Made by a program: the position numbers and the translations under genes. DNA of 64,000 nucleotides. Origin: Cephalotus follicularis. Taxonomy: Eukaryota; Streptophyta; Magnoliopsida; Oxalidales; Cephalotaceae. The stretch is taken from assembly GCA_001972305.1 (NCBI GenBank), contig BDDD01002250.1, forward strand, positions 62,001 through 126,000, written 5' to 3'. The notes beneath the pieces are model-generated. The model worked only from the letters and a program-made list of their open reading frames with translations, did no database searches and was not told where the DNA came from. This document shows, piece after piece, positions 32,880-44,388 of this stretch (within the stretch, counting starts at the first letter, position 1; each line of letters starts with the position of its first letter).

Positions 32880-33850
32880 GCATGCGCCTGGCATCTACGC
32901 GCCAATATCTTGAGCATGCATCCTAAGCATGCAGCGTCGTGCGCAAGTATCCCGAGCATGCATCCATGTGCCGAGCATGCGCCTGGCATCCATGTGTCGC
33001 CCATGCTACGCATCCCTGCATGCGTCCAAGCAATGGTGCCCGAGATACCGTGATGGAGTTTAAATAAGTCATGCTCCCGAGGTGCCGAGGTGCCGAGGTG
33101 AGCCATACATTCGCCTGGGTAGTGTGCCCGAGGTGCCGAGGTACGCCATACATGCGCCTGGGTAGTGTGACAGAGATGGTGTCCAAGTCTGAACACGCTA
33201 TGTCCCGAGCATGGAGTGGCAAGTGACCGAGCTCTCCAATTCCATACGCCGAGGTGCCATGCGTCGAGGTGCCATGCGCCAAAGCTCCCAAGCATGCAAG
33301 GTGGTGTGTCCTAGCCCACCATGCGCCGCACATTCCGAGGAGCCATTGCAAATGCGTCCGTGGTGCCAATAGTGCCGAGCATGGCTCTCTGCTGCTAACA
33401 TGCGTTCAAGCATGCAACATAGGCGCCCGACCATTGTCATCATGGGCCCGAGGTGCCATTGCAAAGCATGCAACGACGTTGAGCTCCATATATTTAATGT
33501 CCGAGGTGCCGAGGATGCAAGGTGTCGGGTTCTCTCTACTTGTTGCATGTGTCCGAGGACATGCATTCGAGGAGGCGCCAGTGAGTACGCCTGACAATGC
33601 ATGTGCCAGAGCTGTGCGTCACAGTGCTCCATGCATGTTGATCAGTGCTCCCAGGCGTGAACCATAACATGCGACATAGCATGTACTTGACCAGTGCACC
33701 CTCAACACGCATACGAGCCATAAATTACATCCGAGATGGCCCCCAAACATGCATGCATCCTGAGCATGCATGAGAAGATGCCAGAACTTGCGTACGCCAG
33801 AACAGTATGGCTCGTGCATGCGCCATGTACTCGTTCATGTCAATGCATGT
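32880..33850. repeat. GC-rich degenerate word tract, F1 plus copy
   Basis: Words GAGCATGC, CCGAGGTGCC and GCGCCTGGCATCC recur many times without fixed spacing; they are the complements of the words in 11095-12570. Long overlapping frames on both strands are by-products of low complexity. Confidence 0.75.
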
Positions 33851-33999
33851 GTCCTAAACATGAAAATATGTTGACGTGAATGGGTGAATAGAATATTGAT
33901 GTGAAAGATAAATGAATGTAGTTAATGAAGGCAGACTAAGTGAAATAATGGTCAGACCTATTAAGGAACCGAGCTCCCTGCTGTAGTCCAATAAATGGT

Positions 34000-34205
34000 A
34001 GTATACTATAATGTAGTGTAGTGTAATGTAATGTAGTGTAGTGTAGTGTAATCTAATGCGATGTAATGTACTGGGTCACCACTGAGCTGAACCCGAAAGA
34101 GTAGTGTAATGTATCGGGTCACCAATGAACTGAACCAGAAAGTGTAGTGTAATGTACGGGGTCACTGACTGAGCTAAACCAGAATTGGGTCACCGAACGA
34201 GTTGA
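34000..34205. repeat. GTAGTGTAATG simple repeat and diverged 25-bp array
   Basis: 34005-34075 is a (GTAGTGTAAT)-like run. 34072-34202 has four GGGTCACC...GAGCTGAACC units that complement the GGCTCATCTCGGTCGGTGAT array of the other F1 LTR. Confidence 0.75.
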
Positions 34206-34642
34206 ACCCAAACGTGAATGAATGTTACTGTATAGTGTAATGTTAGGTATAAATGCTAAGGTATGACCAAGGGCAATGTAATTGTGAATGTTCCTCTCCT
34301 CTGCCTTTAACGCCTAGAGCACGTATATTGCTCTTCCTCAAGACGGGGAGTCCGAGGAACCAAGTCTACCCAAGGAATGTATTGTTGCCCCACCTCGGCT
34401 TGCTAGCTTTGAACTTCTGGAGCGCGTTTCCTGCCCCTCCCTAAGCGAGGCAAGCCAAGGAATGATATAATTGACTGTAATGATTGGATGGATGGTATGA
34501 ATGACTGCTATTGATTATTGAATGATATGGATGTTGTATTGTACTGTTAAACTGTTATTGCATCTCTTATTTTCATTGCATATGCTTGTTGCATCCGCAT
34601 TACATAAATGCATGGTGGTAGTTCCTACACGACCAGTGATCG

Positions 34643-34674
34643 CTGACCCATTGCATTGTAATGTAATGGGTCAG
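34643..34674. repeat. LTR hairpin CTGACCCATT...AATGGGTCAG
   Basis: Equivalent to 10205-10236 in opposite orientation, including the flanking GGTACAGGTGGAGCTTCG. Confidence 0.85.
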
Positions 34675-34828
34675 GTACAGGTGGAGCTTCGTAGCAGGCT
34701 GAGGTTTGAAGCCCCGGGTGAGTCTCCTCCCCCTTATTTCAGTTCGACGATCCAAGAGTATAATTATATTGAATATTGTATTATGACCTGTCGGCTTGTG
34801 GCAGAGCTTTTATGAACTGTATTGTATA

Positions 34829-37800
34829 TGTAATGCCCCAAATATGTATATATATGTATGTATATGTATATAATAAAAAAAAAAGAAAAAGAATCACAGC
34901 CGCATAGCGCCCGTGTGAATAAAAGAGGGAGAAGAGGGGTAGAGTGTGACGTGAGAGAGAGAAGGCAGAGCAGTTGGAGAGAAAGAGAAAGGGAGAGAGA
35001 CGCTGGCGAGACACGACGCCGGAAAGGGAGAACGCCGATCGGAGTGCACTACCAGTGGTAAGCTTCTTGCTCCTTCTTCTCTTTTGTTTTCCATTTCCCC
35101 GGCGCCTTGCACCACTGTCATGCACTGCCGTGTGTTCCACCACTGGGAACCGTTACGGGAAGAGCGGGTTTTAGTCGTGAAGACTAGCTCTTCAATTTTT
35201 GTTGTTGGCTGAGGCGTGTTTCAGCCTGAATCAGCCAGATTGTGGTTGTTAAGTCAACTCGGCGAGTCCATCTAGCTGTCGCCTGTGACACGGCGTTTGG
35301 CGCCGAGTCATGGTGAGTTACGGCCACCAATGGACAAATTGAAGGATTTTAAGGTTGGTTATGACGTTTTTTTATTGTTGACTGGAACTGTTGAAGATCG
35401 GCGAGTCAACTCAGTGAGTCGAACTCACTGCCGGCCGTGACAGCGCGTTCTGCAGCGAGTCACGGTGAGTCTCTGACGGTTTCGAATAGTTCCTCCAATG
35501 TGGAGTCTATTAATGGGTGTCGCTGGAGCCCAGGGTGTTGGCTGGAATCTGGCCGGAGCTCAGCTGGTGACGATGTTGTGATTCCTATGTGTAAAGTGTA
35601 ATGAAATGTATTTCGTGTGCAGTGTGAAGAGATTAGCTGAGGATAGGAGGTTCACTAGCTCAATCGCTAACAGGTAGGTCATACTATTTGCCACATTTAT
35701 GCATTTGTATGGATTATTGCTGCTGTTAAGTGATTGTTGATTGCTTACATGTTAAATGGAAGGAATGGGGAACTGGGTATATGTATAATCTGTTTTACCG
35801 GTTTTAAAATGGATTTCATGGATTTTGGACATAGTTTCACTGATCTGCAAACTATTTTGTAAACTGCATTTTCTATCAAAACCGTCGGCGCGTTATGCTT
35901 TCAAAACCAAACCCGTCGATGCTTTCATGTTTTAAACTGAGTAGTCGATGTTTTATACTTATGCTTTCTAAAACCGTCGACTCATTTGTGTGTTAACTGA
36001 ATAGTCGACACTTTACATTTTTACACTAAACTAGTTGACGTTTAGTGCCTGTTTTGCGAAATGTCACTGTTTCTCACAGTTTTCAATTCCAAACTGTTTC
36101 CTCTTTAAATTGATTCCATAGGAAGCCTCCCTAAGGCCTTGTATCCTATGCGAATCATCTTTTAACACTGTTGAATCTTAAATCAAGTTTTCAAGTGATT
36201 CTTGAAGAAAATACAACAAAGAGTTTATACAAACGATTTTCAAGAATGGTTAGGATAGTGCCTTTGGGACATTTGGACGCGGATGATCTCACTAGACTTC
36301 CTCTCCATTGTTTTACAAACTCGATAGGGACCAACAAATGATTTTGGAAACATAAATGACTTATGGATATGAAAAATAACTTATGACCATAGAAATGAAT
36401 TATAAAATGTTTTAACAGACGTGGATCCTACGTGATCCCCTTTATTAGGTCCTTATCATTTCTACAAAATACGATTATGGATTACAAGTATTATAAGGTA
36501 CGACTATGATGGATATTATTGTTTGAGACCTATGAGATAACCCATTCATAATCTACGTTTCCGTCATGAGGATTATGGGTGTTAGATCACATCATCACTG
36601 GAGGTTACTGGCGCCTACGAGTTTTGACCGTTTTTACGGCTTTACCACTATACTTACGGGTTCTAACCATTTTTACGGCTTTACCACTATACTTACGGGT
36701 TCAGACCATTTTTATGGCTTAACCAATTATTATAGGCTATGATCGTTTTTACGGCTTAGCCATGATGTGATCAGTGTTATCTCTTCCCCACTCGGCTACG
36801 ACCTCAAAAGGGTAGGTAGTCGGTGGTAGTACTATGTCAGGCCGGAGGGGCAGAGTAGTACTTAGACCTATGAATTGTTTGTCCCTACATATGATTTCTG
36901 AGAATTTATAAAGTGTCTGCACGCCTATGGCCTTACATGTGATTAGGATCAGCCATGTATACCACTGCTTATGGACGGTTGGTATACTAGCATTGTCCGC
37001 AATTGTCATTCATACTTATGACATTATATGACACATGATACACATTGTTCACTACATGACATATGATTATATTGATTACATGCATAGCACATTACCACCC
37101 TGTGGCATGCATGACATATTGTTATATACCTGTTGCACTACATGGCATATAGTATACCTACATGACATTATGTCTGACCCATTTCCCTTGTATGCGGAAT
37201 GGGTCAGGCTCAGGCCTAGGTGATGGACTGTAGTGAGGTAAGCTGAGAAGTACGAGTTTTCTATAGCAGATTTTGTTAGCCAATTGTTTATGGATTTGCT
37301 TATAAAGAGTTGTATAAAAGGGGCGTCATGTTTATGGTTAAACTGCACTGATATGTAAGACTTGTTATGTATAAGAGACAAATCTAAAGATGTATAAGAG
37401 ATGTTTTATTTCATCTATCGACCTGCCGACATGTGCTAGTGCTTATGATATGTGTGTTGACGTATTAGATAGGGACAGGTCCATCATTTGAAGTGTTAGA
37501 ATGATGTAATTCTGGTTGAGATGCGATTTGCTGAGGGCTGAGCCCCATATATTTATAAACTGTTGATTCCTCCTTCGAGAGTGTGAATATATATATAAAT
37601 TGAGTTTTTATTTACAGGGGGTTAAGTCCGATTAACGAATACTTCATTCCCGATTTTCGGGAGATTTTAAGAGTTAGTTTTTATTCAATTTGATTATTCC
37701 ATTGATGTAACTCTGATCTAAAGTTTTATATATACATATATAGCACTTTGGAGTATGTTTATTTTAAGAATGAATTGAAGGGAATGTATATCATGCATCG

Positions 37801-37838
37801 GATCATGAGAGTTTACTCTCGCGATTCGGGGCGTGACA
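34829..37838 (+). mobile_element. 3.0-kb solo LTR inserted in the F1 5' LTR
   Basis: Opens TGTAATGCCCCAAATATG and closes GATTCGGGGCGTGACA. Perfect 5-bp duplication GTATA at 34824-34828 and 37839-37843. No PBS, purine tract or coding region inside. Contains GTCGAC-like words (35882-36045), a 39-bp tandem (36622-36760), and the CTGACCCATT hairpin at 37174-37206. Gypsy-like by its ends. Formed by LTR-LTR recombination. Confidence 0.93.
36622..36760. repeat. 39-bp tandem repeat in the solo LTR
   Basis: TTTTTACGGCTTTACCACTA plus TACTTACGGGTTCTAACCA recurs at 36631, 36670 and 36709 with a decayed further copy. Confidence 0.88.
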
Positions 37839-38011
37839 GTATAACACTGGGTTTGTCCACACAAGTGATATTATTTTTGATTTTCTGCATGCATAATCAT
37901 ATTGTTAAATGTTTTAAATTATTCCGCTAAATTGTTATAAGGATCTAATGGTACTGTTGTAGTGCACCAGGCCTTGGGGGTCCACCCTTGGGGTTTGGGG
38001 CATTATAGTTT

Positions 38012-38023
38012 TGGTATCAGAGC
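38012..38023 (+). promoter_or_regulatory. Primer binding site of F1 (plus)
   Basis: TGGTATCAGAGC four bases after the 5' LTR end. Confidence 0.9.
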
Positions 38024-38050
38024 TGTAGGTTCTTCTATACTGGGTACACC

Positions 38051-40504
38051 TATTGGAATGGCTTAATGCGGAAGAAATTGATTGGAACAATTTAGGGTCA
38101 CATTTTAAAATTTTTCATCTAACTAGTCTCCAGTCAATGAGACATTCTAAAACCCTAAACCCATAATTGTCCCAATAGGCCCTAGGATCACTAATTAAGC
38201 TTTCAAATGAACGAATTGAACATTTCCAAGTATCAAGGTTTTGGCCATGGAGGAGGGAATTCACAACCCTAAGCATAAACACTCAATTACATAGACTACG
38301 GTCACACACAAAACCCTTATGTCCATAACCTCCAAAACCTGAACCCTAGGCATGAAAAACCCTTAGGGTTTTCTAAGATTTTTACAAGGAAACATTAGGG
38401 ATTGTCTAGGGTATACAAACCCTAGCTCAAACCCGAAATTTCTAGCCCATACAATTCAAACACTCTAACCCTAAAAAGAAAGGATTAGAAACAATCACCT
38501 AAGGTCTTCCACTCCTTCCTTCAAGTGCTCCCTCTACACTTTGATCCAAGAATCCATATCCTCAATATTGCTCCATGAATATGCTTCCTCAAACATGTAG
38601 GAAGGATGGAGGCTTATGTGTTTAAATCCTATACTAAAATCACTCAAGATAAAGGTTGGATGCAAAGCAGAAACAATCTCTACCTTTAGTGATCATGGAG
38701 GGTGAAAGGAAATTGGTTTGTTCTCCTCTATTCAGGAGCTCCAAGCTCTTGGTTTTTCTCTCAAAGATGAGAGCTCCCATGGAAAAAGAAGGAAGAGAGA
38801 AAGAGAGAGCTACAATGGGTTCCACTGAGAGAGAAATGTGTGGTGTGTATTTTTTATAAGATATATGCCTTATATCTTTTTAATTACTTGGCCACCAAGT
38901 AAAGTCTTTACTTAGCCATTAAACAAATTTTACTTAGCCACCAAGCTAAGTAATCAACACATTTTCTCTCTCTTTTAGACACCACATGGGCAGCCAAAAG
39001 GAGGCATAAAAATGCCTCAAAAAATTCGGCCAAATGGAACATTGCACATGCACCTTTGAAAAGTCCACAAAATTGGGCTTAGCATATTTACAATAATTCC
39101 ATAAATGAATTCACTTTGGGCCAACCATGAACCTAGAAAATTTAAAGCATAAATTCAGCCCAAATGGGATGGTGAATCCCTCTCCCTAAACAAATGCCTA
39201 AATGCATTCGTTAGTGGAAACAAACAACCCTTTGCTCGGAACATATCATTATGGTGATGCTTGAACCCATTTCAATGAAATGATATGTTCAGCAAATGAA
39301 ATATTCTTTCACAAAGTAACATCTTCCTTAGATGTTATCCTTTCACTAAATGATATGTAACCCGACATATCAACCTATTTCAAAATCAGGCGGGACCCGA
39401 AAGCCATGTTGGTTTCTAATACAAATGATTTATTTCCCAGAAATCCCAGAATTCTGGTACGACTATCCCGATAGTCCAAGACTATCCTATAGTCCCGTTG
39501 TGATCTCCAATCAGCCCCGGATCTGTGTACACCAAGTCTATCATTCGTTAGCCAGTTAAACTTGCACTTTATCACTGTCATCGGCATATGTGTCGTGTAT
39601 CCCTCATCATCTTAGCTCCGACCGTGACTAGGGTTTGGATTAATGTCACCCCTTGGTAAAACGCAATAGCTATAATTCCATGAACATATTGAGACTATGG
39701 GAGATATCCCAGGAAACCTCTCATTCCCAATCTCCCAGTGTCTGGCTGAAACTACAAGTCATCAATGGTCACAGATGTTATAGAGCCTATAACATTCAAC
39801 ACAGGTGTGATGATCCCATCTTGCGCACTCGCCCATACATCTCAATGCAGATCCCACAAGGCCCAAAGACAACCCTTTTGCCAGCATGTGGCTAGTGCTG
39901 GGGAATGCAAAAATCAAAGCCAAGCAGTTACTGCACGATGCATGCCAGTCGCTCAGGTCTAAGGGCACAACGTAAATCATGTATGATCTACTAGTCACCT
40001 TTGACTAAACACTACCGCGATAATAGGAACTCTATTGACAGAGGTGTTTACTCTCCAAATAGATAACCTATGGTGGGTCAGTTCCATGTCATGCTCTCAG
40101 CATACACCCGCATCAAATGGCAATGAGATGATCCATCCCCCACACACAAGAGGGCAACCATAATATGACAAGTCTTTACGGTTCATTAATTGCCCTAAGA
40201 GAGCGAACCTATGACTTGGAACATTTTGTCACAAAGGAGTAAGGATCTCATTCTCATAACCTCTCAGACATGAGATCCAACACTTTATGGATAGGGCACT
40301 ATATGTGTATTCAGTTAACATGGTGATTAACTGATCTGATTCGACGGTTTGGGATTGATACATATAGCTAAAATGCCAATCTTTCATGACTATGCACAAT
40401 AGAACATGAGTGGAACTAAGAATGTATTGACAAAGAGTGTATCATATGATAAGAACATATGTCTGCAATCATCTATTGGCTTGCAGGGACACCCCTATCT
40501 AACG
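38051..40504 (-). repeat. 3' LTR of the minus-strand Copia
   Basis: About 2.45 kb. The right end reads CCTATCTAACG beside the complement of a purine tract; the left end is TATTGGAATGGC. The segment 39300-40500 aligns with 47375-48575, and 38051-38410 with 43996-44360. Confidence 0.9.
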
Positions 40505-40520
40505 TTCTCCCACTTGGCCC
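40505..40520 (-). promoter_or_regulatory. Polypurine tract of the minus-strand Copia
   Basis: The complement reads GGGCCAAGTGGGAGAA directly before the 3' LTR, a typical Copia form. Confidence 0.85.
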
Positions 40521-43500
40521 TCAAGCTATAGAGACCTTCATCCTAAGCATATTGCACTTTCTTGCCTCTTGAGTACTGCTCATGGCTTTGGTAAGTGGGT
40601 CTGCTAAGTTCGCTTCCGCTGCGCGACTCTCTCTATGTGACATCTATTTTTGATGTCTCATATATTTCCTTAATAACATCTCTTTCAAGTTACATCCATT
40701 ATGATCTCTGTGATCATATGATACCGTCTCTATTCGGTGCAGTAATGAGACGCGAGATCCATGGCTTGTGAAAAGGCCTCCATCAATGTCATAGTCACCA
40801 CAACTAGACAAAGGACGGTTGGAATCTCTATTGAGTTCAAGTGTGAAGTTTTGCATCGAAACTAGCTACCATAATTGGTATCGTAGATCGCAACATACTT
40901 TCATTCTCTGGTGGAGTCTAAAGTTGTCTACTGCCTCAAACTCCTCCAACTCATACAGCACTTCCATTCAGGAGAAACACACATCCTGAAATGGATTTAT
41001 GATCATTCAGATAACATATGGAACTAGAGTCCACATCTTATGTTTCAATTCACTATCTTCTCTATATGTCAAGAAGATATTCTGAGTCTCTCTTAGATGT
41101 CTTATTATCTTGACTATGTCCCAATGCATCTCATAGGGATAGGACTGAAATTGACTAGCCAAACCCTTAGGCATATGTTACATCATGCTCAATACTATGT
41201 ATAGCAGACATGATGGAGCCTCTAGCTAAGACAGACTATACATGTCAATTCTCTCCTCATCTATCTCTCACTGAGACACTCTTGGAGAGATATGAATTCC
41301 TTGGCTAATAGACAGTAAGCCAATATATGGAATTCTTATGCTATACCATGTCAGCTACCTACTGATGTACTAGCTTTGGGAAACTTCAAAAAACCTACTC
41401 AATCTACTCTTAAGATCTTCATTCTCTCAAAATGTAGGAAGTCCTTCCCAAATCCTTTTGTGGAGAAGTTCTTGGTTAATATCTTCTACATATAATACCA
41501 AGAAAGTGATTTCTGGGTTATCCTATTTTTTATAGACATTAGGCTTATCCATATATTTGATAAAATCAAAATGTATATTTCAGCTATGGGATGCTTGCTT
41601 AAGGACGTAGACCTTTGGAGCTGCACCTCTTGTGCTAATGCTCTTTGGATGTAAACCCCTTGGGTTTGGGACATATAGATGTCCTCTTCAAGATAGCCAC
41701 TCTTGCAGACTGTCTTGATATCCATTTGCCATAGCTCAGTAACACAATGAGCAGCAATTAGCATGCAGTATCCGAATGGACTTAAGCATTTGCGACTGGT
41801 GGGAAAGTTCCTAGTATATACAATTGTGTTTAATTGTTTGTGATGTCTGCCATTTGAGTATTATAGAGTATGTAAACTAGCAACCTATATGAGGAAAAAG
41901 AGAAAGAATATTAGTAGATCATTCCATTAATGTTATTACCATAATCCATTGGACTTTTTGTAATTATGGCTCCTCCCACTATTCTAATCGTATCCCATAC
42001 CTCCATATGGAATTCGGGAAGCCTCTTGCCTCCTAGTGGGGATCGGAATCTATCCCGCCCTATCATAGTCCAAGCTGTAGCTGTGCAAAATACAATAGCG
42101 AAAAGTTAGGCTTAAAGCATCATATTTGCATTAGGGCCTCGCCCTTGAAATGCAAGATCCGATACAAGTTCTAGCCTCCCGGACCATACAATCAACAGAT
42201 GTGGCCATGCCAATAGTATGAACCTGGTATAAGTCCAAACCCATAATCCTCAAAGAAATGAACCCGTTTTGACACCCACACGCTGTACCCTTTCAGAGTG
42301 CCAAAACATGGTTATTTCCTTCCAGTGCACCTCACACTGAAATTGAATAGAAATTGTCATACGGCGGACCTCAGTTGTAGCTGGTGCCATCCCCATTATG
42401 TCCACACCATTCAACAAAAATCATGGAAGGCCAACGACGGGACAACCCTATGTCCCAAGGCTTATGGACTTATTATTTCACATTTGGAAGAATTTGGTCT
42501 CATCAAATTTTATATTTTACCATAGCCATTTAAGATAATTTTAATTATCTTACACATCCATTTGGAATGGCTTAACATGCTTGGACGTATTTGGAAAAAT
42601 TAAAAATAATTCATCCATCTCATGCATCCTAAACAAAAAATATGGTCTGACTTGGGACTTTAGCTATTATAGTGATCACGTGAACGAAGCGTGACCACTT
42701 GGTTTCCTAGGTGCTTATTATTTAATCACTACTTTATTACAACATTTACACCATGCATACATGGCCTTCACTTGGTCTTGTATTCTTCTTGATCCTCTTT
42801 TCAATCTCCATTACATCTCTTCTTAAAATTACATCACGCGTATTATACAAGAATAATAATACAATTATAGAGGGAGAAGAGAAATCTCTAAAGTAATGGA
42901 TAAGAAAAAATATTGGCGCGCGTAGGTAGCCTTATTACAAGCCGAATGAACACCATAGTAATAAAGAATTTAAATAACATCCACGTAAGAGACAAAAAAT
43001 CTAGGTCGAGTCCCAAACCTACCAGCATGCATTAGAAATTCAAAAAATATACACATTATATTTAATTAATAAACACGTGGCAATTTAATATTTAATAGCT
43101 CGTCGATTTATTTATCAGCCTACTTAAAATTTTACTCCTACTAGCTAAATTATAATATAGTCACCCTATACATATTTCACTACTACATATATACATTGAT
43201 CCTTCCTTCGGATCTATTAGAGTGAAAATAATGCAATTAAAATATTAGCCGCAACTAATATTAATAATCCCCCTGAATAAATTGCACAATATAATTGAAC
43301 TTTGTGCATAAGTGAATCGAATCTCGATCCGAACACCCTGGTACGTACCCATCCAATCCATACAGTATTTTCTCCAGTAACTATGCGAAGATTGCACATA
43401 AACTGTAAAGAAAAGCTCGCCGGAAGCTGGTAGGAAACCTGTCGGTAACTTGCAGTAATCGTGTTGGAAATTGTCAGTAAGTGTGCAAAAATAGTCAGTC

Positions 43501-43981
43501 TTTTAGCAGAAACTGCCAGAAACTGTGTAGAGCCATCCCGCACTCAGACTGTCACCAACCAGTCAAAATTTTTGCTTAGGGTAACTGCCAGAAAGTCTGT
43601 ACTAAATAGTACATAAAATCTAAACAGAAATTCCCGTACGTAACCAATTTTCGAAATTAAAATTCTGACACTTTTAAATAACCGTTCAATGACTTTTAAG
43701 GTCCGTTCAAGATCCTAAATCATACATACGGATGTTGGAATACTCCCATACACCATAAACACACAATGTATTAATCTTCGGATCATCAAACTATCCATTA
43801 ATTAGTCATTTACACTACTTCAAACAATTGGCAAAATCAACTAGAAATCACAAATTCTAATTTACCAAAATTTGCCAAGTTCACTCTAGGGTTTTTGGGA
43901 ACAAAATTTCGGCTAATGGTTCAACATATCAAAGCAAGCCACTCGACATCAAATTGAGGTCCAAATGAAGCTAATTAGGAG
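40521..43981 (-). pseudogene. Eroded internal region of the Copia, with an RT relic
   Basis: The only clear coding block is at 41764-41660: WQMDIKTVCKSGYLEEDIYM, matching the Copia RT block WQMDVKTAFLNG.LEEEIYM. The rest of pol (40560-41480) is faintly coding at best, and 42000-43980 shows no recognisable Gag. Old or internally deleted relative to autonomous Copia elements of 4-5 kb internal length. Confidence 0.7.
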
Positions 43982-43993
43982 GCTCTGATACCA
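43982..43993 (-). promoter_or_regulatory. Primer binding site of the minus-strand Copia
   Basis: GCTCTGATACCA, complement of TGGTATCAGAGC, two bases from the LTR. Confidence 0.9.
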
Positions 43994-44388
43994 CTTGTTG
44001 GAATGGCTCTATGCGAAAGAAATTGATTGGAACAATTTAGGGTCGCATTTTAAAATTTTTCATCTAACTAGTTTCCAGTCAATGAGACATTCTAAAACCT
44101 TAAACCCATAATTGTCCCAATAGGCCCTAGGATCACTAATTAACCTTTCAAATGAACCAATTGAACATTTCCTAGAATCAAGGTTTCGGCCATGGAGGAG
44201 GGAATTCACAACCCTAAGCATAAATACTCAATTACATGGACTAGGGTCACACACAAAACCCTTATGTCCATAACCTCCAAAACCCGAATCCTAGGCATGA
44301 AAAGCCCTTAGGGTTTTCTAGGCTTTTTATAAGGAAACATTAGGGATTGTCTAGGGTGAAAATGAAATATTCTTTCGCAAAGTAACAT

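Larger units (their letters stand above)
32272..38007 (+). repeat. 5' LTR of F1 (plus), split by a solo LTR
   Basis: LTR sequence is 32272-34828 and 37839-38007 (about 2.7 kb). The start matches 51255-51477 (phrases ATTTTATAATATA and AATGGATGTTGGA). The end GGTTTGGGGCATTATA precedes the PBS. Confidence 0.85.

Noticed and set aside
32762-33819. Long minus-strand frames of up to 177 residues with repeated HLG-like phrases
   Set aside because: By-product of the CCGAGGTGCC and GAGCATGC words of the F1 LTR; no domain and no conservation with the other F1 copy as protein.
34781-35143. 120-residue minus-strand frame at the start of the solo LTR
   Set aside because: Simple T/C-rich coding from the complement of a purine-rich LTR region; no supporting motif.
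38150-38165. CCCTAAACCC telomere-like motif
   Set aside because: A single short occurrence inside a Copia LTR, also in its sister LTR; no array.
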